A DNA stretch of 64,000 bases from Dysosmobacter segnis (GCF_014297285.1 NZ_JACOQI010000002.1:323786-387785), one strand, 5' to 3'; numbered from the stretch's first letter, positions 33,090-47,662 are shown. Program-made: numbers and translations. Notes: generated by a model from the letters alone, not told the origin.

Positions 33090-33173
33090 AACTGATCCTC
33101 CCACGCTGTTTTTTTCAATTTTATCATAATCGGATGGAAAATGGAATAGAAACAAACAGGAGGGATGATGACC

Positions 33174-33653
33174 ATGATGATCCAAGCAATTCGACTGACA
33201 CGAAAAAAGGCCGCGCTGGCGGTCATTCTCGCAGGGGCCGTTCTGGCGGCGCTGATCCTGCTGCTGGGGCAGCACGGCGGTAACGTGGGTGCGTCAGAGC
33301 AGCCCTGTCTTTCCAGCAACGGAGAGCGGGTGGCATATCTGCGGGAACTGGGCTGGGAGATCGACCCGGAGCCGCTGACCACGCTGCAATTTCTGCTGCC
33401 GCCCAAACTCAGCGGGGACTACATCACCTACAACGATCTGCAAAAATCCCAAGGCTTCGACTTAGAGACCTGCTGCGGCAAACAGGTGACCCGTTACACC
33501 TACACCGTCACCAACTATCCCCAGCGGCCCGACGGCGTTCAGCTCAACCTCTACATCTGCGAGGACCTTCCGGTGGCTGGAGATGTGGTCTGCACCGGGA
33601 TCGACGGATTTCAGGACACATTGGTTTTCCCACAGCAAACGGATGCCTCCTGA
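33174..33653 (+). CDS. DUF4830-like membrane-anchored protein
   Basis: The protein has about 159 residues with one membrane span (about 11-33), then an outer domain with YLRELGWEIDPEP, YNDLQKSQGFDLETCCGK and YTYTVTNYP, which match my memory of DUF4830. Function is unknown for the family. Several Met codons follow GGAGGG; 33174 gives the best spacing, but 33165 or 33168 are possible. The gene is divergent from the pseudouridine synthase and followed by about 190 bases without a gene. Confidence 0.7.
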   Translation: MMIQAIRLTRKKAALAVILAGAVLAALILLLGQHGGNVGASEQPCLSSNGERVAYLRELGWEIDPEPLTTLQFLLPPKLSGDYITYNDLQKSQGFDLETCCGKQVTRYTYTVTNYPQRPDGVQLNLYICEDLPVAGDVVCTGIDGFQDTLVFPQQTDAS

Positions 33654-33747
33654 TAGCTGACTGCTCCACAGGACCCCCCACTTCCGACCGGGCAGCCAGC
33701 AGTTTATTGCCGCTATCATCGCCCCTATCGAGCAAACCGCCAAAATG

Positions 33748-33832
33748 CCTAATCCATTTTGTGTTCCAGCATCCTCTGATCCCCTTGAAAATACAGAATC
33801 CCGAGGCTGTCGGGAACACAAAATTGAATTGG
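33748..33832. repeat. 85-bp inverted-repeat element before the tuf terminator
   Basis: The outer 20 bases at each end are inverted repeats (33748-33767 against 33813-33832, 17 of 20 pairs, with a 12-bp perfect block ATTTTGTGTTCC). The middle also has short pairings. It lies between a plus-strand gene end and the tuf terminator. It could be an RNA hairpin or a small decayed mobile element. Only one copy is in the window. Confidence 0.55.
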
Positions 33833-33836
33833 GCGT

Positions 33837-33867
33837 AAAAAAGACCTGCCGCTAAGCGGCAGGCCTT
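33837..33867 (-). terminator. terminator of tuf
   Basis: The stem AGGCCTGCCGC / GCGGCAGGTCT with loop TTAG is followed by a run of U on the minus strand, 14 bases past the tuf stop. Confidence 0.9.
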
Positions 33868-33881
33868 TCTATTGGTGCGAA

Positions 33882-35084
33882 TTATTCGTCGATCTCGATA
33901 ACAACGCCGGAACCAACGGTACGGCCACCCTCACGGATAGCGAAACGCAGGCCCTTTTCAATGGCGATGGGGGTGATCAGTTCGACCTTCATGTCCACGT
34001 TATCGCCGGGCATGCACATCTCGGTGCCCTCGGGCAGAGTGATGACGCCGGTCACGTCGGTGGTACGGAAGTAGAACTGAGGACGATAGTTGTTGAAGAA
34101 AGGAGTGTGACGGCCACCCTCGTCCTTGGTCAGAACGTAAACCTGGCCAACAAACTTGGTGTGGGGATGAATGGAGCCGGGCTTGGACAGAACCTGACCA
34201 CGCTCAACACCCTGACGGTCGATACCACGCAGCAGAGCGCCGATGTTGTCGCCGGCCTCGGCGTAGTCCAGCAGCTTGTGGAACATCTCGATACCGGTAA
34301 CGACGGTCTTCTTCTTCTCGTCGGACAGACCAACGATTTCCACTTCCTCGGACAGCTTCAGCTGGCCACGCTCCACACGGCCGGTAGCAACGGTACCACG
34401 GCCAGAGATGGTGAAGACGTCCTCAACGGGCATCAGGAAGGGCATATCGGCCTTACGGTCGGGAGTGGGGATATAATCGTCAACAGCGTCCATCAGCTCC
34501 TTGATGCAGGCATACTCGGGAGCGTTGGGATCGGTGGACTCGGAAATCAGGGCGTTCAGAGCGGAACCCTTGATGATAGGCAGATCGTCGCCGGGGAAGT
34601 TGTAGGTGGTCAGCAGCTCGCGGACTTCCATCTCCACCAGCTCCAGCAGCTCCTCGTCATCGACCTGATCGCACTTGTTCAGGAACACAACGATGGCGGG
34701 CACGCCGACCTGACGGGCCAGCAGAATGTGCTCACGGGTCTGAGCCATGGGGCCGTCGGTAGCAGCGATGACCAGGATAGCGCCGTCCATCTGGGCAGCA
34801 CCGGTGATCATGTTCTTGATATAGTCGGCGTGGCCCGGGCAGTCAACGTGAGCATAGTGACGCTTTTCAGTCTCATACTCAACGTGAGCGGTGTTGATGG
34901 TGATGCCGCGTTCCTTCTCTTCGGGAGCCTTATCGATGCTGTCATAAGCCTCGAACTCGGCCTTGCCCTGCAGGGACAGCCACTTGGTGATAGCGGCGGT
35001 CAGAGTGGTCTTACCATGGTCGACGTGACCGATGGTACCGATGTTAACATGGGGCTTGGTTCTTTCAAACTTCTGCTTAGCCAT
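33882..35084 (-). CDS. tuf: translation elongation factor Tu
   Basis: This 400-residue GTPase brings aminoacyl-tRNA to the ribosome. G1 is GHVDHGKTT (residues 19-27), G3 is DCPGHADY (about 82-89), and G4 is NKCD (about 137-140). Domains 2 and 3 are complete. The gene has its own promoter and terminator and lies downstream of fusA, as usual for str operons. AGGAGG precedes the ATG. Confidence 0.99.
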   Translation of the reverse strand: MAKQKFERTKPHVNIGTIGHVDHGKTTLTAAITKWLSLQGKAEFEAYDSIDKAPEEKERGITINTAHVEYETEKRHYAHVDCPGHADYIKNMITGAAQMDGAILVIAATDGPMAQTREHILLARQVGVPAIVVFLNKCDQVDDEELLELVEMEVRELLTTYNFPGDDLPIIKGSALNALISESTDPNAPEYACIKELMDAVDDYIPTPDRKADMPFLMPVEDVFTISGRGTVATGRVERGQLKLSEEVEIVGLSDEKKKTVVTGIEMFHKLLDYAEAGDNIGALLRGIDRQGVERGQVLSKPGSIHPHTKFVGQVYVLTKDEGGRHTPFFNNYRPQFYFRTTDVTGVITLPEGTEMCMPGDNVDMKVELITPIAIEKGLRFAIREGGRTVGSGVVIEIDE

Positions 35085-35155
35085 TTGAAAATCCTCCTGT
35101 CAGTTAAATGAATGATAATGGATTGATATGGACGGTGCGTTTCATAGCACCGTAT

Positions 35156-35184
35156 ATTTTACAATATCCCGCCGGGAAAAGCAA
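35156..35184 (-). promoter_or_regulatory. promoter of tuf
   Basis: TTGCTT (35184-35179) and TAAAAT (35161-35156) have a 17-base spacer on the minus strand. A hairpin (ACGGTGC / GCACCGT, 35132-35153) falls at the very 5' end of the predicted leader. Confidence 0.75.
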
Positions 35185-35192
35185 GACCTGAA

Positions 35193-37298
35193 TTAGTCGG
35201 CTTTCTTGCCCCGCTCCTCCACGATCTTGTCGCGGATGCTCTTGGGGATCTCGGCGTAGCTGTGGGGCTCCATGGTGTACTGGCCACGGCCCTGAGTATT
35301 GGAACGCAGGTCGGTAGCGTAGCCAAACATGTTGGCCAGAGGCACCAGAGCGTCCACCTGCTGTGCACCGGGACGGGCCTCCTGTCCCTGGATCTGGCCG
35401 CGGCGGGAGGTCAGGTCGCCGATGACGGTGCCCAGATACTCGTCGGGCACGATGACGGAAACCTTCATGATGGGCTCCAGCAGGACGGGATCAGCCTTGC
35501 GGCAGGCCTCCTTGAAGGCCATAGAGCCGGCGATCTTAAATGCCATTTCGGAGGAGTCCACTTCGTGATAAGAACCGTCATACAGGGTAACCTTCACGTC
35601 CACCACGGGGAAGCCAGCCACAACGCCGGACTGCAGGGCACCCTGGATACCGGCATCGACAGCGGGAATGAACTCCTTGGGGATGGCGCCGCCAACAACA
35701 GCGTTGACGAACTCGTAACCCTTGCCGGACTCGTTGGGCTCCACGGTGATCTTGACATGGCCGTACTGGCCGGAACCGCCGCTCTGGCGCTTGTACTTGG
35801 TCTCCTGATCCACCTTCTTGCGGACAGTCTCCTTGTAAGCGACCTGGGGAGCGCCGACATTGGCTTCCACCTTGAACTCACGGAGCAGACGGTCAACAAT
35901 GATCTCCAGATGCAGCTCGCCCATGCCAGCGATGATGGTCTGGCCGGTTTCTTCATCGGTGTAGGTCTTGAAGGTGGGGTCCTCTTCAGCCAGCTTCACC
36001 AGTGCCAGACCCATCTTCTCCTGACCGGCCTTGGTCTTGGGCTCGATGGCGACACGGATCACGGGCTCGGGGAAGTCCATGGACTCCAGGATCACGGGGG
36101 CCTTTTCGTCGCACAGGGTATCACCGGTGGTGGTGTTCTTCAGGCCCACGGCGGCGGCAATATCGCCGGCCCAGACCTCTTCAATATCCTCGCGGTGGTT
36201 GGCGTGCATCTGCAGAATACGGCCCATGCGCTCCTTCTGGTTCTTCACGCTGTTGAGAACGGAGGAACCGGTAGTCAGGTGACCGGAGTACACACGGAAG
36301 AAGCTCAGACGGCCCACATAGGGGTCGGTCATGATCTTGAAGGCCAGAGCGGAGAAGGGCTCATCATCGCTGGGATGACGGTCCTCTTCCTCATCGGTCT
36401 TGGGGTTGGTGCCCTTGATGGCGGGCACGTCGTCGGGAGCGGGCATATAGTCCACGATGGCATCCAGCAGCTTCTGCACGCCCTTGTTGCGGTAGGAAGT
36501 ACCGCAGACAACGGGGACCATCTCGTTCTCAATGGTGGCCATACGGATAGCCTTGCGGATACGCTTCTGGTCGATCTCCTTGCCCTCCAGATAGTCCTCC
36601 ATAATGGAGTCATCGAACATGGAGACGGCGTCCAGCAGCTTCTCGCGATACTCGTTGGCCAGATCCATCATATCGGCGGGGATCTCCTCCACGCGCATGT
36701 CCTTGCCCATCTCATCATAGTAGACGTCAGCGTCCATCTCCACCAGGTCGATGATGCCCTTGAAGGTATCCTCGGCGCCGATGGGAAGCTGGATGGGCAC
36801 GGCGTTGCACTTGAGACGGTCGTGGATCATGTGCAGAACGTTGTAGAAGTCCGCGCCCATGATGTCCATCTTGTTGACGTAGATCATGCGGGGGACCTTG
36901 TACTCGTCTGCCTGACGCCAAACGGTCTCAGACTGAGGCTCCACGCCGCCCTTGGCGCACAGAACGGTCACAGAGCCGTCCAGCACGCGCAGGGAACGCT
37001 GGACCTCAACGGTGAAGTCCACGTGGCCCGGAGTATCGATGATGTTGATACGGGTGGAAGGGAACTGATTCTTGGAACCCTTCCAGAAGCAGGTGGTAGC
37101 AGCGGAGGTGATGGTGATACCGCGCTCCTGCTCCTGTGCCATCCAGTCCATGGTGGCGGTACCGTCATGGGTCTCACCGATCTTGTAGTTCACGCCGGTG
37201 TAGTACAGAATACGCTCGGTCGTGGTGGTCTTACCGGCATCGATGTGCGCCATGATACCGATATTACGGACGTCTTTAAGCGGTGTTTTTCTTGGCAT
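35193..37298 (-). CDS. fusA: translation elongation factor G
   Basis: This 701-residue translocase has G1 AHIDAGKTT (about 17-25), G3 DTPGHVDF and G4 NKMD, followed by domains II-V including the [12 protein letters not shown] stretch of domain IV. Length is normal. It follows rpsG by 18 bases in the same transcript and is separated from tuf by a promoter. Confidence 0.99.
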   Translation of the reverse strand: MPRKTPLKDVRNIGIMAHIDAGKTTTTERILYYTGVNYKIGETHDGTATMDWMAQEQERGITITSAATTCFWKGSKNQFPSTRINIIDTPGHVDFTVEVQRSLRVLDGSVTVLCAKGGVEPQSETVWRQADEYKVPRMIYVNKMDIMGADFYNVLHMIHDRLKCNAVPIQLPIGAEDTFKGIIDLVEMDADVYYDEMGKDMRVEEIPADMMDLANEYREKLLDAVSMFDDSIMEDYLEGKEIDQKRIRKAIRMATIENEMVPVVCGTSYRNKGVQKLLDAIVDYMPAPDDVPAIKGTNPKTDEEEDRHPSDDEPFSALAFKIMTDPYVGRLSFFRVYSGHLTTGSSVLNSVKNQKERMGRILQMHANHREDIEEVWAGDIAAAVGLKNTTTGDTLCDEKAPVILESMDFPEPVIRVAIEPKTKAGQEKMGLALVKLAEEDPTFKTYTDEETGQTIIAGMGELHLEIIVDRLLREFKVEANVGAPQVAYKETVRKKVDQETKYKRQSGGSGQYGHVKITVEPNESGKGYEFVNAVVGGAIPKEFIPAVDAGIQGALQSGVVAGFPVVDVKVTLYDGSYHEVDSSEMAFKIAGSMAFKEACRKADPVLLEPIMKVSVIVPDEYLGTVIGDLTSRRGQIQGQEARPGAQQVDALVPLANMFGYATDLRSNTQGRGQYTMEPHSYAEIPKSIRDKIVEERGKKAD

Positions 37299-37316
37299 AC
37301 GATCTTACTCCTTGCC

Positions 37317-37787
37317 TTACCAACGGAAGTGCGCGAACGCCTTGTTGGCCTCAGCCTGCTTGTGCATCTCTTCACGCTTCTTGACAGACGCGCCGGTGTT
37401 GTTGGCGGCATCCATCAGCTCACCGGCCAGACGCTCGGCCATGGTGCGCTCGCTGCGGGCGCGGGAATAGGCCGTCAGCCAGCGCAGGGCCAGGGTCTGA
37501 CGACGGGCGGGACGAACCTCCATGGGCACCTGATAGTTGGCGCCGCCGACACGGCGAGCCTTGACCTCCAGGCTGGGCATGACGTTCTCCAGCGCCTGCT
37601 GGAAAACCTCAACGGGGTCCTTCTCCGTCTTTTCCTTGATCTGGTCGAAGGCAGCGTAAACAACCTTCTGAGCTACGCCCTTCTTGCCGTCCAGCATCAC
37701 ACTGTTGACCAGCTTGGTCACCAGAACGCTGCCGTACATAGGATCGGGCAGAACTTCTCTCTTGGGAACATTACCTCTTCTGGGCAC
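37317..37787 (-). CDS. rpsG: 30S ribosomal protein S7
   Basis: This 156-residue protein begins [19 protein letters not shown] and ends [10 protein letters not shown], the normal S7 ends. It binds the 3' domain of 16S rRNA. The start is GTG with AAGGAGGG upstream. It sits in the order rpsL-rpsG-fusA. Confidence 0.98.
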   Translation of the reverse strand: MPRRGNVPKREVLPDPMYGSVLVTKLVNSVMLDGKKGVAQKVVYAAFDQIKEKTEKDPVEVFQQALENVMPSLEVKARRVGGANYQVPMEVRPARRQTLALRWLTAYSRARSERTMAERLAGELMDAANNTGASVKKREEMHKQAEANKAFAHFRW

Positions 37788-37918
37788 TTTGCTTCCCTCC
37801 TTCTTATAGAATAGAAATCATAGGTACTCAGCGGCGGAACATTAGCCGCTGTACGGCCTGCCAAAGAGGTGTCATATATATAAACCTTTTCGGCAAAGCT
37901 CAATTCAGTGGCAGAATC

Positions 37919-38335
37919 TTACTTCTGCTTGGGACGCTTGGCACCGTACTTGGAACGTGCCTGCATACGGCCCTGAACACCCTGAGTATCCAGAGTACCA
38001 CGGATAATGTGGTAACGGACGCCGGGGAGGTCCTTGACACGGCCGCCGCGGATCATCACGACGGAGTGCTCCTGCAGGGAGTGACCGACGCCGGGGATGT
38101 AAGCGGTGACCTCGTAGCCGTTGGTCAGGCGCACACGGGCGATCTTACGAAGCGCGGAGTTGGGCTTCTTGGGGGTCGCGGTTCTCACGGCGGTGCAGAC
38201 GCCTCTCTTCTGGGGAGAAGGGAGATCGGTGGTCTTGGTCTTCAGAGTGTTCAGACCATACTGCAGGGCGGGAGAAGTGGACTTGTAGGTCACCTGCTCT
38301 CTGCCTTTGCGGACCAGCTGGTTAAAAGTAGGCAT
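37919..38335 (-). CDS. rpsL: 30S ribosomal protein S12
   Basis: This 138-residue protein has the conserved [24 protein letters not shown] region (here [13 protein letters not shown]), the [10 protein letters not shown] block and [10 protein letters not shown], where streptomycin-resistance changes occur (Lys in PKKPNS). Length and ends are normal. It lies 94 bases after the L7Ae-like gene. The 131-base gap to rpsG holds no gene. Confidence 0.98.
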   Translation of the reverse strand: MPTFNQLVRKGREQVTYKSTSPALQYGLNTLKTKTTDLPSPQKRGVCTAVRTATPKKPNSALRKIARVRLTNGYEVTAYIPGVGHSLQEHSVVMIRGGRVKDLPGVRYHIIRGTLDTQGVQGRMQARSKYGAKRPKQK

Positions 38336-38429
38336 GGAATAGTTCTCCTTTCTTTGAAAATGCGGCCAATCGAAAACGACAGCCTTTATTTTTTGCGGAA
38401 CAGTCAGAAACTATTCCGAAAAAACCAAA

Positions 38430-38666
38430 TTAGTTCAAAACCGTTACAACGGCGGCTCCCACCGCGATCCCGCAGGCACGGCCCAGCTGGGCCATGGTGT
38501 AGCCTTCCTCCACGGGAAGACTGCCGCAGGCGCTGCGGATAGGTTCCAGAACAAGCTCGTCCGCGTCGCAGGCCAGAAATACCCGCTGGGCCCGTCCATC
38601 CCGGATCGCTCTGGCGGACTGTTTCACGCCAATCACCTTTTCCCGGGAAGCAAGCTCTGTCAACAC
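38430..38666 (-). CDS. L7Ae-family ribosomal-like protein (YbxF type)
   Basis: This 78-residue protein has the L7Ae/L30e/S12e/Gadd45 core: VIGVKQSARAIRDGRAQRVFLACDAD, then the L7Ae loop LGRACGIAVGAAVV. Proteins of this kind bind kink-turn RNA and sit between rpoC and rpsL in many Firmicutes (B. subtilis ybxF/rplGB). The start is GTG with AGGAGG upstream. It is the first gene of the rpsL transcript. Confidence 0.9.
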   Translation of the reverse strand: MLTELASREKVIGVKQSARAIRDGRAQRVFLACDADELVLEPIRSACGSLPVEEGYTMAQLGRACGIAVGAAVVTVLN

Positions 38667-38725
38667 GGGGGCATCCTCCTGAAACGCATGGAAAATTCCG
38701 CGGAATATAGTCCGCGCAGTTTGAA

Positions 38726-38754
38726 ATTATAGCATGGACGTTGAAAATCGTCAA
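38726..38754 (-). promoter_or_regulatory. promoter of the L7Ae-rpsL-rpsG-fusA unit
   Basis: TTGACG (38754-38749) and TATAAT (38731-38726) have a 17-base spacer on the minus strand, after the rpoC terminator. This makes the ribosomal/EF-G unit separable from rpoBC. Confidence 0.85.
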
Positions 38755-38877
38755 GTAGTTTCCAAAAATCCACGAATTTTTTCCAGTTTTTTCAACTTTG
38801 CCTTTTGTATCCCCGATTTTTCCGTCATTTTTCCGGAACTCCGGCAATTCTGCTGATAGCAGGTATGAAAACAACGA

Positions 38878-38907
38878 CTGCGAGGCGGCCATCCGGCCGC
38901 CTCGCAG
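38878..38907 (-). terminator. terminator after rpoC
   Basis: The 13-bp perfect stem CTGCGAGGCGGCC / GGCCGCCTCGCAG with a 4-base loop is followed on the minus strand by a modest U-rich stretch (TCGTTGTTTT). Confidence 0.75.
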
Positions 38908-38935
38908 ATAACATATTATAAGGTATGCCGGGAGA

Positions 38936-41900
38936 TCAGATCTCCTCCAGAGTGGCTTCCTTTTCCTGAACAGTCTCAGCAGGAACCAGCTCCTCGGCAA
39001 AAGTACGGTACGCCTGCAGGCCGGTGCCGGCAGGGATCAGCTTACCGATCAGGACATTCTCCTTCAGACCCACCAGGTGGTCCTTCTTGCCCATGATGGC
39101 AGCCTCCGTCAGAACCTTGGTGGTCTCCTGGAAGGATGCGGCGGACAGGAAGGAATCGGTGGCCAGAGAGGCCTTGGTGATACCCATCAGCAGCTGCGTG
39201 GCCTGTGCCTTCCGCAGAGGCTCGCCCATCTCGTTGGTCTCACCGGCCGCGTTGCGGCGGTCGATCTCCTCGTTGGCGGCCTCGAACTTCAGAACGTTGG
39301 TCATGGAGCCGTCCAGCAGCTTGGTATCGCCGGCATCCTCAATGCGCACCTTACGCATCATCTGACGGACGATAACCTCAATGTGCTTATCGTTGATGTC
39401 AACGCCCTGCTGACGGTACACGCGCAGAACTTCCTGAATGAGGTAGTTGTAAACAGCGTCGTTGCCGCGGATCCGCAGGACCTCGTGGGGGTTCAGAGCG
39501 CCGTAGGTCAGCTGAGTACCCTTTTCGATAACCTCGCCGTCCTTCACCAGCAGGCCGGTGTGAGGCACTGCGTAGGTGCAGGTCTCGCCGTCGCTAGCCG
39601 TGACGATCAGGTTCATCAGGCTGCCCTTGGCGGCTTCCTCGAAGCGAACGGTGCCGCCGATCTCAGCGATGGTGGCCATCCGCTTGGGACGGCGGGCCTC
39701 GAACAGTTCCTCAACTCGAGGAAGACCCTGGGTAATATCGCCGCCGGCCAGACCGCCGGTATGGAAGGTACGCATGGTCAGCTGGGTACCGGGCTCGCCG
39801 ATGGACTGGGCCGCAATGATGCCGACCGCCTCGCCGGGGCCGACAGGCTGCTGGGTGGCCAGGTTCATGCCGTAGCACTTGGCGCACACACCGCTGTGGG
39901 CCTTGCAGGTCAGAACGGTGCGGATCATGACGGTGGGATACTCGTCCTTGGCGGGATCAAAGCTGCACTCGTCGCCCTGGCGGGGGTTCTTCTGGACCCA
40001 TGCACGAGTCTCCATGAGCTTGGCGTCGTCCTCCATCATCATCTTGGTGTTGGGGATCAGCACCTCGCCGGTCTCGGCATCCACCACGTCGCCAACCAGG
40101 TAGCGGCCGCGGACGCGGTCGGAGAACTTCTCAATGACCTGGCCGTTTTCGCTGATGCGGGAGACCTTGATGCCGTGGGTCACGCCGCAGTCCTGCTCAC
40201 GGATGATGACGTCCTGAGAGACGTCCACCATGCGTCGGGTCAGGTAACCGGAGTCTGCGGTACGCAGAGCGGTATCGGCCAGGCCCTTACGGGCGCCACG
40301 GGAGGAAATGAAGTATTCCAGAGCGGTCAGACCTTCGCGGTAGTTTGCCTTGATGGGGATCTCGATGGTCTTACCGGCGGTGTTCGCGATCAGGCCGCGC
40401 ATACCGGCCAGCTGACGGATCTGCTTCATAGAACCACGGGCGCCGGAGTCCGCCATCATGAAGATGGGGTTGTAGCGGTCCAGGTTCTCCTGCAGAGCGG
40501 TAGAAACCTCGTCGGTGGTCTTTTCCCAAACCTGCACCACCTGCTTGTAACGCTCGTGGTCGGTCATGAAGCCCATCTTGTACTGGTTTTCGATGTCCAC
40601 CACCATCTGCTCGGAAGCGGCGACCAGCTCGTACTTCTTGGGAGGAATGGTCATATCCGCGATGGAAACGGTGATGGCGGCGATAGTGGAGTTATGGTAG
40701 CCGGTGGACTTGATGGCGTCCAGCACCTCGGAAGCCACGGTGAAACCGTGCTTGTTGATGGTGCGGTCCACGATCTGGCCCAGCTGCTTCTTGCCGCAGG
40801 TGAAGGTGATCTCGTAGTCGCAGATGTGCTCGGGATCACTGCGGTCCACGAAGCCCAGATCCTGAGGAATGTTCTTGTTGAAGATGATCCGGCCGGGGGT
40901 ACTGGGCACCACGCGGGTAACGCTTTCGCCGTTGACCTCCAACGTCCGGCGCACCAGAATGGGGCAATGAGGACCGATGGCCCGGTCATTGTAGGCCATG
41001 AGGGCTTCGTCCTCGCTGGCGTACATGTGAACAGGCTTGAAGGTAGCGGGCTTCTGGCCCTTCTCCAGAGCGGCGTTGGCCGCCAGGAACTCGTCCGCGT
41101 CCACAATGCTCTGTGCGGTCAGGTTCGTGTCACCGGCATCCTCACACCAGACGGTCTGGGCGCCGATCTCGTCCTTGCCCATGCGGTCCATGGTCAGGTA
41201 GTAGGAGCCCAGCACCATATCCTGGGTCGGAACGGTGACGGGGCCGCCGTCCTGAGGACGCAGCAGGTTGTTGGCAGAGAGCATCAGGATACGGGCCTCC
41301 GCCTGAGCCTCGGCGGACAGAGGCACATGAATAGCCATCTGGTCACCGTCGAAGTCGGCGTTGAACGCGGTGCAGTTCAGGGGGTGCAGCTTCAGAGCGC
41401 GGCCGTCCACCAACACCGGCTCGAAGGCCTGGATGCCCAGACGGTGCAGGGTCGGTGCACGGTTCAGCATAACGGGGTGGTCCTTGATGATGACATCCAG
41501 AGCGTCCCACACCTCGGTGGTGCCCTTATCCACCATCTTCTTGGCGGACTTGATGTTATTGGCGGTGCCGTCCTCCACCAGCTTCTTCATAATGAAGGGG
41601 CGGAACAGCTCCACAGCCATCTCCTTGGGCACACCGCACTGATAGATCTTCAGCTCGGGGCCGACCACGATAACGGAACGGCCAGAGTAGTCGACACGCT
41701 TGCCCAGCAGGTTTTGACGGAAACGGCCCTGCTTGCCCTTCAGGAAGTCGCTGAGGGACTTCAGAGCACGGTTGTTGGCGCCGGTGACGGCACGGCCGCG
41801 GCGGCCGTTGTCGATCAGGGCGTCCACCGCCTCCTGCAGCATCCGCTTTTCGTTGCGGACGATGATATCGGGGGCGTTCAGGTCCATCAGGCGCTTCAGG

Positions 41901-42715
41901 CGGTTGTTGCGGTTGATGACCCGACGGTACAGGTCATTCAGGTCAGAGGTGGCGAAGCGGCCGCCGTCCAGCTGCACCATGGGGCGCAGGTCGGGAGGCA
42001 GAATGGGCAGAACGTCCATGATCATCCACTCCGGCTTGTTGCCGGAGATCCGGAAGGCGTCCACCACTTCCAGCCGCTTGACGATCCGGGCCTTCTTCTG
42101 GCCGGAAGCGTCCTTCAGCTCGGCGTGGAGCTGGGCGGAGAGGGCCTCCAGGTCCACATCCGCCAGCAGCTTTTTCACGGCCTCGGCGCCCATGCCGGCC
42201 TGGAAGTCATCCTCATACTTTTCACGGTAGTCACGGTACTCCTTCTCGGAGAGGATCTGGTTCTTGGTCAGAGGGGTCTCGCCGGGGTCCGTGACGATAT
42301 AGTTGGCGAAATACAGCACCTTCTCCAGAATCCGGGGGCTGATGTCCAGCAGCAGGCCCATCCGGGAGGGGATGCCCTTGAAATACCAGATGTGGGAAAC
42401 GGGGGTGGCCAGCTCGATGTGGCCCATACGCTCCCGGCGCACCTTGGAACGGGTGACCTCGACGCCGCAGCGGTCGCAGATCTTACCCTTGTAGCGGATC
42501 TTCTTGTACTTGCCGCAGTGGCACTCCCAGTCCTTGGTGGGCCCGAAGATACGCTCGCAGTACAGGCCGTCCTTTTCGGGCTTCAGAGTGCGGTAGTTGA
42601 TGGTCTCAGGCTTCTTTACCTCGCCGTAAGACCACTCCCGGATCTGCTCCGGGGAAGCCATGCCGATCTTAATCGCGTCAAAGGCAAACTTGTTGCCGTT
42701 ATTGGTTTCGATCAT
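38936..42715 (-). CDS. rpoC: RNA polymerase beta' subunit
   Basis: This 1259-residue protein has the N-terminal zinc site ([20 protein letters not shown] near 62-81), the clamp, the absolutely conserved catalytic NADFDGDQM (about 450-458) and the C-terminal zinc Cys set ([13 protein letters not shown]). Length is close to that of other Clostridia. It is cotranscribed with rpoB, with a GGAGG ribosome site in a 65-base gap. Confidence 0.99.
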   Translation of the reverse strand: MIETNNGNKFAFDAIKIGMASPEQIREWSYGEVKKPETINYRTLKPEKDGLYCERIFGPTKDWECHCGKYKKIRYKGKICDRCGVEVTRSKVRRERMGHIELATPVSHIWYFKGIPSRMGLLLDISPRILEKVLYFANYIVTDPGETPLTKNQILSEKEYRDYREKYEDDFQAGMGAEAVKKLLADVDLEALSAQLHAELKDASGQKKARIVKRLEVVDAFRISGNKPEWMIMDVLPILPPDLRPMVQLDGGRFATSDLNDLYRRVINRNNRLKRLMDLNAPDIIVRNEKRMLQEAVDALIDNGRRGRAVTGANNRALKSLSDFLKGKQGRFRQNLLGKRVDYSGRSVIVVGPELKIYQCGVPKEMAVELFRPFIMKKLVEDGTANNIKSAKKMVDKGTTEVWDALDVIIKDHPVMLNRAPTLHRLGIQAFEPVLVDGRALKLHPLNCTAFNADFDGDQMAIHVPLSAEAQAEARILMLSANNLLRPQDGGPVTVPTQDMVLGSYYLTMDRMGKDEIGAQTVWCEDAGDTNLTAQSIVDADEFLAANAALEKGQKPATFKPVHMYASEDEALMAYNDRAIGPHCPILVRRTLEVNGESVTRVVPSTPGRIIFNKNIPQDLGFVDRSDPEHICDYEITFTCGKKQLGQIVDRTINKHGFTVASEVLDAIKSTGYHNSTIAAITVSIADMTIPPKKYELVAASEQMVVDIENQYKMGFMTDHERYKQVVQVWEKTTDEVSTALQENLDRYNPIFMMADSGARGSMKQIRQLAGMRGLIANTAGKTIEIPIKANYREGLTALEYFISSRGARKGLADTALRTADSGYLTRRMVDVSQDVIIREQDCGVTHGIKVSRISENGQVIEKFSDRVRGRYLVGDVVDAETGEVLIPNTKMMMEDDAKLMETRAWVQKNPRQGDECSFDPAKDEYPTVMIRTVLTCKAHSGVCAKCYGMNLATQQPVGPGEAVGIIAAQSIGEPGTQLTMRTFHTGGLAGGDITQGLPRVEELFEARRPKRMATIAEIGGTVRFEEAAKGSLMNLIVTASDGETCTYAVPHTGLLVKDGEVIEKGTQLTYGALNPHEVLRIRGNDAVYNYLIQEVLRVYRQQGVDINDKHIEVIVRQMMRKVRIEDAGDTKLLDGSMTNVLKFEAANEEIDRRNAAGETNEMGEPLRKAQATQLLMGITKASLATDSFLSAASFQETTKVLTEAAIMGKKDHLVGLKENVLIGKLIPAGTGLQAYRTFAEELVPAETVQEKEATLEEI

Positions 42716-42780
42716 GTTGCGTTATCCTCCTTCAATGATTCAAATGATCCAGTTTTGTGGTGACGAATGTGTCTTCTGGA

Positions 42781-46482
<3,702 letters not shown>

Positions 46483-46666
46483 CTTCACTTTCACCTTTCT
46501 TTTGCTCCGCCGCCCTGTCCGGCCGCGGGGCAAGTATTGTATCCGATACGCTCGGGTGAGTTGTTAAATTTATTTCAGTTTCCTATTGCCTTTCGTTGGC
46601 GGATGTGCTATCCTGTGTTCGTAATCAGGATGGGATTCCATCCGCTTCCGTTCATATAAGCGACTT

Positions 46667-46695
46667 ATTTTATCACGAAATCTCTTGCCTGTCAA
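46667..46695 (-). promoter_or_regulatory. promoter of rpoB-rpoC
   Basis: TTGACA (46695-46690) and TAAAAT (46672-46667) have a 17-base spacer on the minus strand. The 46700-46829 stretch upstream holds no gene I can support. Confidence 0.85.
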
Positions 46696-46824
46696 GGGAT
46701 TTTTATTTTTTATCCCCCGAAAAATCGTTTTCTTGTCTTACATCCCCCGTTCAAACTCAGAAAATGACAATTCCACCGCCGAACCGTCCAGCGTCTCCCC
46801 GGACAGCCCCGATCCCTTTACAGT

Positions 46825-46857
46825 CAAAAAGCGACACACGGAAATCCGTGTGCCGCT
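46825..46857 (-). terminator. distal terminator copy of the 47069-47248 gene, with U-tract
   Basis: The 28-base stem-loop AGCGGCACACGG-ATTT-CCGTGTGTCGCT (minus strand, 46857-46830) is followed by UUUUUGA. It matches 47019-47046 except for one base. As with copy A, only this distal copy keeps the U-tract, because the palindromic element separates it from the gene. Confidence 0.8.
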
Positions 46858-47018
46858 GAGGCTGTCGATAAAGGGATAATTTTCCGCGACGGTAAGGAAG
46901 GGTGTGCGCGGGAAACCCAAGAAGGGTGTCCCGCGCCATTAAAATCCTAAGTTTTCAGAACTTTTATGAAGTTCTGAAAACTTGCTCAGCGGGGAGAAAA
47001 GACTTTTTCGACACGCTG
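46858..47018 (-). mobile_element. palindromic MITE-like element, copy B (161 bp, inverted)
   Basis: Read on the minus strand it matches copy A over its whole length with one transition, one transversion and one missing T. Terminal inverted repeats and both inner hairpins are preserved. It is flanked by 28-bp direct repeats (46830-46857 and 47019-47046, one mismatch), again a full terminator stem-loop but of a sequence unrelated to that at copy A. Orientation relative to the gene it follows is opposite to copy A. No open frame. Confidence 0.85.
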
Positions 47019-47046
47019 AGCGGCACACGGAAATCCGTGTGCCGCT
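47019..47046. repeat. right 28-bp direct repeat flanking copy B (terminator stem-loop)
   Basis: A stem-loop identical to 46830-46857 except for A to G at one stem position; here the stem is perfectly paired. It lies 22 bases after the stop of the small gene at 47069-47248 and lacks a U-tract on the minus strand. Confidence 0.85.
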
Positions 47047-47068
47047 CTTTTCATTTGCCAATTTTATT

Positions 47069-47248
47069 TTACTGATAAAGCTCCTCATCGGCGTAATCTC
47101 TGCTCTCCTGCTTGCTCAAACGGCAGGCCCGGCGGCGCTCGATCGCCTCATACACATCGCTCCAGCTGCCAACCACCAGACAGACAAACGCGCAGAACGC
47201 CAGGCCGGCGGCCACAGTCTTCAATACAAAACGGGCAGTTTTATTCAT
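47069..47248 (-). CDS. small single-span membrane protein
   Basis: The protein has 59 residues from the ATG at 47248 (AAGGAGGAG upstream). One membrane span (about 8-27) is followed by a charged, Arg-rich tail ending DYADEELYQ. It has its own promoter (47371-47399) and terminator. Family and function unknown. Confidence 0.65.
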   Translation of the reverse strand: MNKTARFVLKTVAAGLAFCAFVCLVVGSWSDVYEAIERRRACRLSKQESRDYADEELYQ

Positions 47249-47370
47249 GGTGAACTCCTCCTTATCAGGTGCGGCATATAAACGATCCGGTGGCGGCGGA
47301 ATATCCGCAGCCATGCACCGGCTCTTCCAAAACGTGCCGGACAGCGGAGATCCTCCGCCGCTTTGCGGTT

Positions 47371-47399
47371 ATTATACACGGTTTTCCCGCTGTTTACAA
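47371..47399 (-). promoter_or_regulatory. promoter of the small membrane protein gene
   Basis: TTGTAA (47399-47394) and TATAAT (47376-47371) have a 17-base spacer on the minus strand. The leader of about 115 bases holds a hairpin GCGGAG-GATC-CTCCGC-like palindrome near 47344-47358. Confidence 0.7.
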
Positions 47400-47480
47400 T
47401 CCTTTTTTCCAGTCCTCCCGCAAAGAATTTCCGGTTTCCCGCGGAATGATAGCGACTGATGTTCAAAGCCGCTAAAACCG

Positions 47481-47509
47481 TTGACTTTTTGTTCCTCACC
47501 TATTATACT
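47481..47509 (+). promoter_or_regulatory. promoter of the PfkB-family gene
   Basis: TTGACT (47481-47486) and TATACT (47504-47509) have a 17-base spacer. The predicted leader runs about 145 bases to the start codon and shows no riboswitch I recognise. Confidence 0.75.
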
Positions 47510-47662
47510 GATGGCAGTAAGCAGCGCAAACGTTTGAGTTCTCTGATCCGACTTTATTTTCCCTTGTATCTCAGCAGGCGGTCCGTCAGCTTTTCTGCCC
47601 TGCGGACGGAACGCCCCATCAACTTCTTGTGCCGGCGCAGGGCGGCGGAATGGATGATCGTT

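Noticed and set aside
35262..37814. 850-residue open frame opposite fusA and rpsG
   Set aside because: Antisense shadow crossing two real genes and their gap; low-complexity Gly/His/Val composition.
39077..42763. 1228-residue open frame opposite rpoC
   Set aside because: It is antisense to a full-length rpoC with conserved motifs. Long antisense frames arise from GC-rich codon use, and this one has no recognisable domain or ribosome site.
46738..46920. 60-residue minus-strand frame covering the left end of palindromic copy B
   Set aside because: It spans a terminator and half of a non-coding repeat. The last 28 codons look gene-like in composition and could be a relic, but nothing supports a gene.
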